From NCBI RefSeq assembly GCF_030363035.1, contig NZ_JAUCMN010000002.1, forward strand, positions 1 through 64,000: a DNA stretch of 64,000 bases. Reading direction: 5' to 3'. The translations under genes and the position numbers were made by a program. The notes under the pieces are model-generated. The model was not told the origin of the DNA and ran no database searches. It saw only the letters and a list, made by a program, of their open reading frames with translations. This DNA is from Curtobacterium caseinilyticum (GTDB lineage Bacteria; Actinomycetota; Actinomycetes; Actinomycetales; Microbacteriaceae). Below are positions 42,189 to 50,147 of the stretch, one piece after another (the stretch's first letter is position 1; each line of letters begins with the position of its first letter).

Positions 42189-43150
42189 GCGAGTCGGAGG
42201 TTCCTTCCGCGGGTCACTGCGAGCTGCAGGACCGAGATGAGGACGGTGATGACGAAGAAGACGGTCGCGTTGGCCATCTGGTAGGCGTAGTCGCCGCTCG
42301 TGAAGCCCGTGAAGATGGTCATCGCGACGCTGCTCGTCGCCGAGCCCGGTCCGCCGTTCGTCAGGCCGACGATGACGTCGTAGGCGCCGAGGTAGCCCTT
42401 CACGCCGAGCACCGTGTTGATGACGATGAAGCCGCCGATCAGCGGCAGCGTGATCGACCGGAGCTGCTTCCAGGCGCCGGCGCCGTCGAGCGAGCTGGCC
42501 TCGTAGACGTCGGTCGGGATGGAGGTGAGTCCGGCGGTGTAGACGAGGAGCGCGCCGGGGATCGTCTGCCAGGCGGACACGACCACGATCGCGAGCCAGG
42601 CGAGGTCCGGGTCGCCGAGGATGCTCTGCTCGAGCGGGCCGAAGCCGACCGAGGTCGCCAGGGCCGGCAGGGTGTTCGAGAACAGGAAGTTGAAGACGTA
42701 GGCGACGATGATGCCGGAGACGACCATCGGGATGACGAACACGGCGCGGAGCCCGCTCGCGAACCGCACGCGCTTCGTCAGCGCGATGGCCAGTGCCAGG
42801 GCGATCACCTGCGTGACGATCACCGTCACCACGGCGAAGCCGAGGGTGAAGCCGTACGAGCCCAGGATCGCCGGGTCGGACACGAGCGCACGGTAGTTCT
42901 CGAGCCCGAGGAAGTGCCACTGCCCGAAGCCGAGGTAGTCGGTGAAGCTGTAGAAGACGCCGACGCACGCGGGGGCGACGACGAACGCCGTGAACAGCAC
43001 GAGGGCGGGCACGAGGAAGAGGTAGTAGACGCCCTCGGTGCGGCGCAGCGAGCCGACGCGACGGTGCACGCGGGACGCGACGGTCGCGGGTCCGGGGCGG
43101 GGTCCACCGGTGTCCGGTGTGCCGGGGGTCAGCGGGGTCTGGACGGTCAT
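42185..43150 (-). CDS. Carbohydrate ABC transporter permease (first, MalF-type)
   Basis: Membrane permease of 321 residues. After a Pro/Thr-rich cytoplasmic N-terminus, YYLFLVPALVLFTAFVVAPA starts helix 1. The EAA loop is EASSLDGAGAWKQLRSITLP, the usual MalF-type form. ATG start 44 bases after the binding-protein stop. It forms the translocation channel together with the second permease. The substrate is probably an oligosaccharide cleaved by the GH31 and GH2 enzymes of this locus. Confidence 0.93.
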   Translation of the reverse strand: MTVQTPLTPGTPDTGGPRPGPATVASRVHRRVGSLRRTEGVYYLFLVPALVLFTAFVVAPACVGVFYSFTDYLGFGQWHFLGLENYRALVSDPAILGSYGFTLGFAVVTVIVTQVIALALAIALTKRVRFASGLRAVFVIPMVVSGIIVAYVFNFLFSNTLPALATSVGFGPLEQSILGDPDLAWLAIVVVSAWQTIPGALLVYTAGLTSIPTDVYEASSLDGAGAWKQLRSITLPLIGGFIVINTVLGVKGYLGAYDVIVGLTNGGPGSATSSVAMTIFTGFTSGDYAYQMANATVFFVITVLISVLQLAVTRGRNLRLA

Positions 43151-43194
43151 GAGCGCTCCTGGGGTCCTGGTCGGCGGTGCCGGGGTCGCGGCGG

Positions 43195-44505
43195 TCAGAC
43201 CGTCGCCGAGCGGCCGGCGAGGCGTCGCCAGTCGGTGTCGAGCCGCCGCAGCATCGACTCGAAGTCGCCGCTGCGGATCGCCGTCTGCAGGTAGTTGCCG
43301 AGGGGGATGGAGGTGGGGATGAAGGTGCCGGCGCCCTGGTAGAAGGCGCCGCTGTCGACGTACTGCTGCAGGCCGGCCACGCGCTCGTCGGTCTGGGGAG
43401 CCGCGTCCTCGGTGGTCGCGAACGCGAGGTTGTCGAGGTTGTAGGCGTTGATGACGTCGGGCTGCATGAGGAACTCGACGAGCTCCCGCGCCTCGTCGAG
43501 GTGCGTCGTGGTCGTGGGGATCCACAGCCCGAGGTCGATGTTGACGCGTGCCTGCCGGTCGTCGGGGTCGTCGGACACCGGCAGCGCGAAGGTCCCGACG
43601 GGCAGCTCCGGATCGACGAGCGCGATCTGGCTGAGCGCCCACGGTCCCTGCAGGTACATCGCGACCTTCCCCTGTCCGAACGCCAGGTTGCCGTCGGCGT
43701 AGGAGCGGGTCGCGTGGTCCGGGTTGAAGAACGTCGAGATCGTCTTCGCGCGCTCCATCGGCACGGCGAAGTCGCGCTCGAAGGAGACCTCGGCGTCGGG
43801 TCCGACGTCCGTGCCGAGCGCCTTCATCTTGCGGAAGAACGCCCCGGTGTCGACCAGGCTGCCCACGGAGTAGTCGAACAGGCCCTGCCACAGCGTCCAG
43901 GTGTCGCGGTCGGTCGCGTACACAGGGGTGACGTCCGTCTTCGAGAGTGCCGTGCAGACGTCGACGAACTCGCTCCAGGTCGTCGGGACCGGGAGGTCCT
44001 GCTCGGCGAAGATCCGCTTGTTGTAGATGACGCCCGCGGCGGCGAGCGAGAAGGGCAGGACGCTGGTGCGGTCCTCGAAGGTCGCGTACTGGTTCGTCAG
44101 GCCGTCGATGCTCTTCCGGACCCTGCCCGCCGACGGCAGGTCGCCGAGGTCGCGGAGCACCCCGCGCTCGATGTAGCGGGCGAGCTCGAGGTTGTCGTTG
44201 AAGCAGCCGACGTCGGCCGGTTCGCCGCGGACGAACTGCGGCGCGATGGCGGTCGTGCTGTCGTGGACGACCCGGAGGCCGCGGTGCTCCCGCTCGAACC
44301 GTCGGAGGAGGTCGTCGAAGTAGGCGATCACCTCCTGCTTCTGCTCGTAGAAGCGCAGCGTCGTCCCGCCCGCCGCCGCGGTGCCCGAGGACGGCGCCGA
44401 GCAGCCGGTGAGCGCCAGCGCACCGAGGCCGATCCCGCCCGCGGCGCCCGTGAGGAACCCGCGGCGGCTGAGCGCCGCACGTGCCGTCGTCCTGCTGGTG
44501 ACCAT
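43195..44505 (-). CDS. Extracellular sugar-binding lipoprotein of an ABC importer (Tat-type signal)
   Basis: Substrate-binding protein (family 1, MalE-like) of 436 residues. The signal peptide has a twin-arginine motif (SRRGFLTG, Arg14-Arg15) and a lipobox ALTGC with Cys35, so it is likely exported folded by Tat and then lipidated. TTLRFYEQKQEVIAYFDDLL opens the mature lobe; AFGQGKVAMYLQGPWALSQI is a family-typical loop. It is the first gene of the operon, followed by two permeases and the GH31 gene, and is controlled by a LacI operator placed in its promoter spacer. Confidence 0.93.
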   Translation of the reverse strand: MVTSRTTARAALSRRGFLTGAAGGIGLGALALTGCSAPSSGTAAAGGTTLRFYEQKQEVIAYFDDLLRRFEREHRGLRVVHDSTTAIAPQFVRGEPADVGCFNDNLELARYIERGVLRDLGDLPSAGRVRKSIDGLTNQYATFEDRTSVLPFSLAAAGVIYNKRIFAEQDLPVPTTWSEFVDVCTALSKTDVTPVYATDRDTWTLWQGLFDYSVGSLVDTGAFFRKMKALGTDVGPDAEVSFERDFAVPMERAKTISTFFNPDHATRSYADGNLAFGQGKVAMYLQGPWALSQIALVDPELPVGTFALPVSDDPDDRQARVNIDLGLWIPTTTTHLDEARELVEFLMQPDVINAYNLDNLAFATTEDAAPQTDERVAGLQQYVDSGAFYQGAGTFIPTSIPLGNYLQTAIRSGDFESMLRRLDTDWRRLAGRSATV

Positions 44506-44540
44506 CGTTGCTCCCTCTCGCGCTCCGTCGCGCTCGCTCT

Positions 44541-44569
44541 GTTTTACAGCGCTGTAAACGCAAAGTCAA
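44541..44569 (-). promoter_or_regulatory. LacI operator inside the ABC importer promoter
   Basis: On the minus strand TTGACT (44564-44569) and TAAAAC (44541-44546) are 17 bases apart. TTTACAGCGCTGTAAA (44543-44558) fills the spacer and overlaps the -10. The sequence and its place are the same as at the GH2 promoter, so one repressor should control both. Confidence 0.82.
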
Positions 44570-44604
44570 CGGACGACGAGCAGTGCTCACCCGCAGGAGG
44601 GTCC

Positions 44605-45417
44605 TCAGGCGTAGCGGCGTGCGGCGCGCAGTGCGTGCTCGGTGTACGAGCCGCCGAACAGGAACACGTGCAGCAGCAGCGGCGCGAGCTGGTGGAGCTC
44701 GACGCGCTCCTGCCAGCCGTCCGCCAACCGCGACTCGGCGTCGTACCCGGCGAGCACCGTCTCGAGCCGGGGGAGCCCGAACAACGCCAGCAGCGCGAGG
44801 TCGGTCTCGGCGTGCCCGCCGTGCGGCGTCGCGTCGATGAGCACGGCGCCCGTCGGCTCCGAGGCGTCCGTCGGCCACAGCACGTTGCCCGCCCAGAGGT
44901 CGCCGTGGATCCGCGCCGGTGCGTCACCGACGAGCGCGGGCTGCGGCGAGCCGAGCGTGCCGTCCTCGAGCCGGTCGGCCACGCGGTCGAACACCGCGGC
45001 CTCGGCGGCGTCGAAGCCACCGCGGTCGACGATGCGCTGCACGAAGTCCCGGATGCGGTACTCGGCGAAGAACGCGCCCCAGGTCGCCGGTGCGTCGGCG
45101 GCGCTCGTGAAGGGCGTCCGCGACCGGCCCATCCGCAGGCCCCCGCGCGTCGGGAACCCGGGTGACGGCGCGCCCCAGTGGGCGGCACCGGCCGCGTGGG
45201 TCCGTGCGAGCGACCGTCCGAAGCGCTCGGCCTGGGCCTTCGTCGGGCTGCCGTCACGGATCTGCTCGAGGTGGAGCAGGGTCGGCTCCGGGTGGTCGAG
45301 CACACGGGCGATCCGGGTGCCGCCGGTCCCCTCGGCCTCGGCGAGCCAGGCCAGTCCGGCGGCCTCGGCGGTCGCCTCGTCGGGGTCGCGGAACGTCTTC
45401 ACGTGGATCTCGGGCAC
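44605..45417 (-). CDS. Fructosamine kinase family protein
   Basis: Protein-kinase-fold small-molecule kinase of 270 residues, GTG start. ARIHGDLWAGNVLWP holds the catalytic Asp (HGDLWxGN, typical of fructosamine kinases), and VLIDATPHGGHAETDLALL contains the metal-binding Asp and the family's PxxxGGHxExDLA pattern. Family members phosphorylate ketosamines formed by glycation and so help repair proteins. Single gene; the gap to the importer operon holds the LacI operator. Confidence 0.9.
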   Translation of the reverse strand: MPEIHVKTFRDPDEATAEAAGLAWLAEAEGTGGTRIARVLDHPEPTLLHLEQIRDGSPTKAQAERFGRSLARTHAAGAAHWGAPSPGFPTRGGLRMGRSRTPFTSAADAPATWGAFFAEYRIRDFVQRIVDRGGFDAAEAAVFDRVADRLEDGTLGSPQPALVGDAPARIHGDLWAGNVLWPTDASEPTGAVLIDATPHGGHAETDLALLALFGLPRLETVLAGYDAESRLADGWQERVELHQLAPLLLHVFLFGGSYTEHALRAARRYA

Positions 45418-45450
45418 GTGCCCATCCTGCCGACGGCGCTCGTCGGGCGT

Positions 45451-46134
45451 TCAGGCTCCCCGGCGGGCAGCGTGCACGACCAGGGCGAGCTGCACCCGGT
45501 TGTCGACGCCGAACTTCTCGTACACGTGCCCGACGTGCGTCTTGACGGTCGCGAGGGTCACGAACAGGTCGGCGGCGATCTGCGCGTTCGAGGCGCCGGC
45601 GGCCACGGCGAGCGCGACCTCGGTCTCCCGCTCGGTCAGGGTCGCCAGGAGTCGCCGTTCGTGCGCGCCGTCGGTCGGGGTCGCACCGGCGCCCGGCCCG
45701 GAGCCGTTCCCGGCGGCGACCGCGATAACCCGGTCGAGCACGGACGGCGACAGGATCGACCGGCCGGCGGCCACGGCCCGGACCGCCTGGACGAGCTCGT
45801 GCGGTGGCGTGTCCTTGAGCAGGAACCCGCGGGCTCCCCGGTGCAGGGCGCCGAGCACCAGCTCGTCGTCCTGGAACGTGGTCAGCACCAGCACGGCGAG
45901 CTCCGGACGCCTCCGGAGTTCCCGCTCGGTCGCGACCAGGCCGTCGCACCGGGGCATGCGGATGTCCATCAGCACGACGTCCGGTCCGGCCGCGGCGATG
46001 ACGTCCTCGGCCTCCAGCCCGTCGCCGGCCTCGCCCACGACCTCGATGCCGTCGCCCCCGCTCAGGAGCAGTCGGAGACCGGCCCGGACGAGCTGGTCGT
46101 CGTCGACCAGGACGACGCGCACGGGCGCGGTCAC
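45451..46134 (-). CDS. LuxR family response regulator
   Basis: NarL/LiaR-type regulator of 227 residues from the GTG that overlaps the kinase stop by three bases (a GTG three codons upstream is an alternative). The receiver has VDDDQLVRAGLRLLL and phospho-acceptor Asp57 in VVLMDIRMP, with Lys in LLKDTPP. The C-terminal HTH is LTERETEVALAVAAGASNAQ followed by VKTHVGHVYEKFGV. Partner of the histidine kinase just upstream. Such pairs commonly sense the membrane in Gram-positives; the target here is unknown. Confidence 0.92.
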   Translation of the reverse strand: MTAPVRVVLVDDDQLVRAGLRLLLSGGDGIEVVGEAGDGLEAEDVIAAAGPDVVLMDIRMPRCDGLVATERELRRRPELAVLVLTTFQDDELVLGALHRGARGFLLKDTPPHELVQAVRAVAAGRSILSPSVLDRVIAVAAGNGSGPGAGATPTDGAHERRLLATLTERETEVALAVAAGASNAQIAADLFVTLATVKTHVGHVYEKFGVDNRVQLALVVHAARRGA

Positions 46135-47354
46135 GCCGTCCACGGGAGCACCGCCTCGACGACGTGCGTGCCGGAGGCGTTCCGACCGGCGGAGAAGGAC
46201 CCGCCGAGGAGCCTCGCCCGCTCGGCCAGCCCGCGCAGGCCGTGCCCCGCCGGAGCCGCGTCGGGCGCCGCCGTGTCGGGCGTCGGCGTGTCGTGCTCGG
46301 CAAGCTGCGACGTCGGGTTCGTCACCCGGACCCGGAGCGCCGGCCCGCGCACGACGTCCACCGTGACGGTGACCGGCTGTCCGGTCGCGTGCCGCCGGGC
46401 GTTGGTCAGGCCCTCCTGCACGACCCGGTACGCGTGACGGCCGACGGCGTCCGGTGCGTCGGCGCTCGCCGGGTCCGTCGTCGCCGCGACGTCGGCGCCC
46501 GAGCGGCGCGCTTCGTCGAGCAGGGCCGGCAGGTCCCGCAGCGTCGGCTGCGGGGGTGCGGTGCCCGTCGTCGCGTCGGCCGGGTCACGCAGGACACCGA
46601 GCACGTCGCGGAGCTCGGTCAGCGCGGAGTGCGCCTCGGCACGGACCACGCCGGCGGCCTCGACGGTCTCCTCGGGCGAGAGCGAGCGACCGCGGTACTC
46701 GAGCGCCCCGGCGTGCAGGGCGACGAGGGAGAGCCGGTGCCCGAGCACGTCGTGCATCTCCCGAGCGAGGTGCGCGCGCTCCTGTCCGCGGGCTCGGTCC
46801 TCGCGGAGCTGTTGGTCCCGCTCGAGCAGGGCGGCACGTTCGCGCAGCCCGTCCAGCAGGGCCCGCCGCTGCCCGATGGCGATGCCGATCGCGACGAGCA
46901 GCGCGGTGCACACGACGGCCGCGATCGCGACCTGCCAGAGCGGGGTCGCCTCCTGGTCGGGGAACAGGTCCTCGCCGGCCATCGACGCGGCGACGAGCGC
47001 AGCGCTGCCGATCGCGATCTCCACCGGCCGACGACGGGTGACGAGCGACACGAGGGCCAGCGCGGCCGCACCGACCGCGAGCGTCGACACGGTACTGGCG
47101 GCGACGACGAGCACGCCGACGAGGAGCGGTGCCCGGTGGCGGAACGGCACGAGGACGACGGCGACGACCCCGACGGCGAAGTCGACGAGCAGGTGGGCGC
47201 CGAGGCGGCTGTCGCTGATCGTGCCGACATCCGTCGTCGACCAGACCGTGGCGAACAGGAACAGCCCGACGAGCACGACGACGACGAGCCGCCACGTCTC
47301 GGCCCAGACGCGGCGCGCAACGGGCACGGGTGGGCGGATCACGGTCGTCGTCAT
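46131..47354 (-). CDS. Sensor histidine kinase (HisKA_3 type)
   Basis: Membrane sensor of 407 residues with about five N-terminal helices and almost no extracytoplasmic domain, as in DesK/LiaS-like membrane sensors. A coiled coil (about 165-195) leads to the HisKA_3 dimerisation domain with His201 in REMHDVLGHRLSLV. The ATPase domain has VVQEGLTNARRHA and GHGLRGLAERARLLGG. ATG start. It is translated just before its LuxR-type regulator, with overlapping ends. Confidence 0.92.
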   Translation of the reverse strand: MTTTVIRPPVPVARRVWAETWRLVVVVLVGLFLFATVWSTTDVGTISDSRLGAHLLVDFAVGVVAVVLVPFRHRAPLLVGVLVVAASTVSTLAVGAAALALVSLVTRRRPVEIAIGSAALVAASMAGEDLFPDQEATPLWQVAIAAVVCTALLVAIGIAIGQRRALLDGLRERAALLERDQQLREDRARGQERAHLAREMHDVLGHRLSLVALHAGALEYRGRSLSPEETVEAAGVVRAEAHSALTELRDVLGVLRDPADATTGTAPPQPTLRDLPALLDEARRSGADVAATTDPASADAPDAVGRHAYRVVQEGLTNARRHATGQPVTVTVDVVRGPALRVRVTNPTSQLAEHDTPTPDTAAPDAAPAGHGLRGLAERARLLGGSFSAGRNASGTHVVEAVLPWTA

Positions 47355-47423
47355 GCCCTCGAGCCTAGGAACACCCGGGTCGGCGCGGATCGTCCGAAGG
47401 TCGTAAGAAGCGAACGGGTGCCG

Positions 47424-48272
47424 TCAGACCGCGTCGACCAGTGCCTGCGCCAACGGGTGCCACGGACGCGACGCCGGCCCGCTCAGCACCAGCGTCCGCA
47501 CGTACCGGGGCTCCACCGGCAGCATCACCAGGTCGTCCGGCAGCATCACCCGCCCGAGCGTCGGCACGATCGACACGCCCTCGCCCCGCTGGATCATGCC
47601 GAACATCGTGCTCATCTCCCGGACCCGGTGCGCCCACCGGAACGGCTGGCCGGCGAGCTCGTGCATCCGCTGGATCTGGTGCTCGCACCCGCCGCCGCCC
47701 GCGACCAGGCCGTCCTCGTGCAGGTCGTCGAGCGTGAGCGCCGCCGTCGCCGCGAGCGGGTGGTCCCGTCGCACGACGGCCCCCATCTCGTCCCGTGCGA
47801 CGACCACGCCGCCCTCGGGCACGGGCGACGGGTCGACGAGGACGGCGGCGTCGACCGTGCCGCCCTCGAGCCACTCGGACATCTCGTCGTCGTCGCCCTC
47901 GTAGACCTGCACGTCGACGTCGGGCAGCGTGACAGTCCACAGCTCGCGGAGCCGCGGCAGCAGGCCCTGGCAGACCGTCGGGACGGCGGCGAGACGCACG
48001 GTGCCGCGGGCCGTGGCGGGCCGCACCACTGCCTCCAGTGCGTCGACGGAGGCGAGCACGCTGCGGGCGTGGGCCAGCATGCGGTCGCCGAGCGGCGTGA
48101 CGAGCGCGGCGCCGCCGCGGCGCAGGACGGGACCGCCGACCTCGCGCTCGAGGCCCGCCACGGCGTGGGACACGGCGGACTGGCCGACGCCGAGCGCGAC
48201 CGCCGCCCCGGTGAAGGAGCCGGCGTCCGCCGCGGCGACGAACGCGCGGAGCTGGGCGATCGACAGCGGCAT
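47424..48272 (-). CDS. LysR family transcriptional regulator
   Basis: Regulator of 282 residues with the N-terminal winged HTH (LRAFVAAADAGSFTGAAVAL; QSAVSHAVAGLEREVGG) and a C-terminal substrate-binding domain with VRLAAVPTVCQGLLPRLREL and EGVSIVPTLGR. Divergent from the EamA-type exporter at 48343 with only 70 bases between them; a dyad in that gap is a likely binding site. The usual logic of such pairs is that LysR activates the exporter when its substrate accumulates. Confidence 0.9.
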   Translation of the reverse strand: MPLSIAQLRAFVAAADAGSFTGAAVALGVGQSAVSHAVAGLEREVGGPVLRRGGAALVTPLGDRMLAHARSVLASVDALEAVVRPATARGTVRLAAVPTVCQGLLPRLRELWTVTLPDVDVQVYEGDDDEMSEWLEGGTVDAAVLVDPSPVPEGGVVVARDEMGAVVRRDHPLAATAALTLDDLHEDGLVAGGGGCEHQIQRMHELAGQPFRWAHRVREMSTMFGMIQRGEGVSIVPTLGRVMLPDDLVMLPVEPRYVRTLVLSGPASRPWHPLAQALVDAV

Positions 48273-48283
48273 GCGTACTCCTC

Positions 48284-48302
48284 ATGGGCTCATGCAGCCC
48301 AT
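48284..48302. promoter_or_regulatory. Candidate LysR binding site
   Basis: ATGGGCT-N5-AGCCCAT is a perfect dyad between the divergent LysR and EamA genes. Another ATGGGC half-site follows at 48314-48319. TAGGCG at 48335-48340 is a possible -10 for the exporter. Confidence 0.6.
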
Positions 48303-48342
48303 TCGTTTGCCGCATGGGCCGTCGGTGTCGACACTAGGCGTT

Positions 48343-49272
48343 GTGAACGCCCTCCTCTACGTCCTGGTCGCCCTCACCTGGGGCTCGAGCTTCTTCTTCG
48401 CGAAGATCGGGCTCGAGGGACTCGCGCCACAGCAGGTCGCCACGGTGCGGACCGTGCTCGGGGCGGTCACACTCGTCGTCGTGCTGCTCGTGACCCGGCG
48501 CCGGTGGCCGCGGGACCGTCGGGTCTGGGGACACCTCCTCGTCGTCGCGGTGTTCCTCAACGCGGTGCCGTCGTCGCTGATGGCATGGGCGGAGCAGACG
48601 GTGCCGTCGGGACTGGCGAGCATCTACAACGCGACGACGCCGATCATGACGCTGCTCGCACTCGCGGTCCTCGTGCCGTCGGAACGACTCGACCGGCGGC
48701 AGCTCGGCGGGATCGCGCTCGGGGTGGTCGGCGTGCTCGTGCTCGTCGGGCCGTGGGACCTCGTCGGCGACCCGGCCGTCCTCGCGACCCTACCGGGGCA
48801 GCTCGCCCTGCTCGGCATGACGGCCTCGTACGGCATCGGCCTCGCCTGGCTCCGCCGCTTCGGCGTCGGCAGCGGGCAAGACCCGACGACCGTCGCGACG
48901 GTGCAGCTCACCCTGGCAGCGGTGCTCATGCTGCTGGTCGCGCCCGTCATCGCGACCGGTCCGGTCCGGCTGGACTGGAGGATCGTGGCCGCGATGGTCG
49001 CGCTCGGTGCGGTCGGCACCGGGCTGGCCTACGCCTGGAACACGCGCCTGGTCGGCGCGTGGGGCGCCGGTCGCGCGTCGACCGTGACGTACCTCACGCC
49101 CGTCGTCGGGGTGGCACTCGGCGTCCTCGTGCTCGGGGAGCCGCTGCGGTGGAACGAGCCCGTGGGCGGTCTGGTGGTGCTGCTCGGGATCGCGCTCGCG
49201 TCCGGGGTGCTCGGCCGCCGGCGCACATCGTCACCTGCCGCGGGAGCGGCCGCGCCGGTCAGAACGCGCTGA
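48343..49272 (+). CDS. EamA/DMT family transporter
   Basis: Ten-helix membrane transporter of 309 residues with two EamA repeats. The first repeat begins NALLYVLVALTWGSSFFFAK and includes SLMAWAEQTVPSGLASI; the second has GTGLAYAWNTRLVGAWGAGR and LGVLVLGEPLRWNEPVGG. These transporters export amino acids or metabolites; the substrate is unknown. The GTG is only a few bases after a TAGGCG box, so the transcript may be leaderless. The 3' end overlaps the converging phosphotransferase gene by 14 bases. Confidence 0.9.
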   Translation: MNALLYVLVALTWGSSFFFAKIGLEGLAPQQVATVRTVLGAVTLVVVLLVTRRRWPRDRRVWGHLLVVAVFLNAVPSSLMAWAEQTVPSGLASIYNATTPIMTLLALAVLVPSERLDRRQLGGIALGVVGVLVLVGPWDLVGDPAVLATLPGQLALLGMTASYGIGLAWLRRFGVGSGQDPTTVATVQLTLAAVLMLLVAPVIATGPVRLDWRIVAAMVALGAVGTGLAYAWNTRLVGAWGAGRASTVTYLTPVVGVALGVLVLGEPLRWNEPVGGLVVLLGIALASGVLGRRRTSSPAAGAAAPVRTR

Positions 49273-50107
49273 GGGCGTCCTGCAGCATCCGCCTGCCCTG
49301 CGCCTCGAACGCCCCGTCGCCGACGGTGAACGCCCACACGGCCGTCCCGACCGCCTCGCGCAGCTGCAGCCACCGCCAGTCGTCGGCGTCCCGCGGGTCG
49401 TCGCCGTAGCCGTCGAAGAAGGCCCGTTCGAGTCCGGGTGACCGGTCCCAGTGCAGGACCGCCAGCCGGGTCAGGTCGGACGCGGCCGGGCGGAGCGCGA
49501 AGCGGCCGAAGTCGATCGCGTGCAGGCGCCCCTCGTGCACGATCCAGTTGCGCGGGTGCCAGTCACCGTGCGTCGGGACGAGCGTGACCGGGTGCGGCTC
49601 GGCGGACCGCAGCAGCGCGCGAGCGCGGTCGGCGGTGGCCGGGTCGATCCGGTGCGGCGCGTCCAGCGCGCGGAGGGACTTCGCGGTCTCGGCACGCAGG
49701 TGCTCGGCGTCGAGCCGGGCGGTCTGGTCGTGGAAGCGGCGAAGGATCCGCCCGGCCTGCCGGTGCACGTCCGCGGACGTCTCCTCGGTACTGCCCAGGG
49801 CGAGGTGGCCGGGAACGCGTCGGAGGACGAGCACCCGGGCGCCGGGGTCCGCCGCCACCAGCGGAGGGGTGTCGCCGTCCCGGACCAGGTCACCGGTCCA
49901 CTCGCGGTGGGCGAGCAGTTCGCGGGGGAAGTGCGAGTTGTCCGGGCCGGACGCCTTGACGGTGTGGTCCCCGTGTTCGCTCCGGACGTGCAGCACCCGG
50001 GTGTCGAGCAGACCCCACGAGTCGTCCGACGCGATCACCGCGCCGGGCAGCGTGCGCGTGATGAACGCGATCTGCGCCGCGTCCAGTCCGCTCTCGTCCC
50101 ACTCCAC
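49259..50107 (-). CDS. Aminoglycoside phosphotransferase-like (APH family) kinase
   Basis: Kinase-fold phosphotransferase of 282 residues, GTG start (VEWDESGLDAAQIAFI). LVPTHGDWHPRNWIVHEG holds the catalytic Asp (HGDWxxxN) and LHAIDFGRFALRPAASDL the metal-binding Asp. APH members phosphorylate drugs, homoserine, choline or other small molecules. Nothing in the context points to resistance, so the substrate is open. Confidence 0.85.
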   Translation of the reverse strand: MEWDESGLDAAQIAFITRTLPGAVIASDDSWGLLDTRVLHVRSEHGDHTVKASGPDNSHFPRELLAHREWTGDLVRDGDTPPLVAADPGARVLVLRRVPGHLALGSTEETSADVHRQAGRILRRFHDQTARLDAEHLRAETAKSLRALDAPHRIDPATADRARALLRSAEPHPVTLVPTHGDWHPRNWIVHEGRLHAIDFGRFALRPAASDLTRLAVLHWDRSPGLERAFFDGYGDDPRDADDWRWLQLREAVGTAVWAFTVGDGAFEAQGRRMLQDALSAF

Positions 50108-50147
50108 GAGGGCATCCTCGCAGGTACCTGCTCGCCCGTCCGGGCGG

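Noticed and set aside
37713..42284. Very long plus-strand open frame (1523 codons) opposite the glycan-use genes
   Set aside because: Shadow of real minus-strand genes in high-GC DNA: its product is Arg/Gly/Val/Glu-rich with no domains, whereas the minus strand encodes clear HAD, GH31 and permease proteins.
49259..50107. Antibiotic resistance gene (aminoglycoside phosphotransferase)
   Set aside because: Only the general APH fold is visible; the family is broad and there is no mobile element or other resistance gene nearby.
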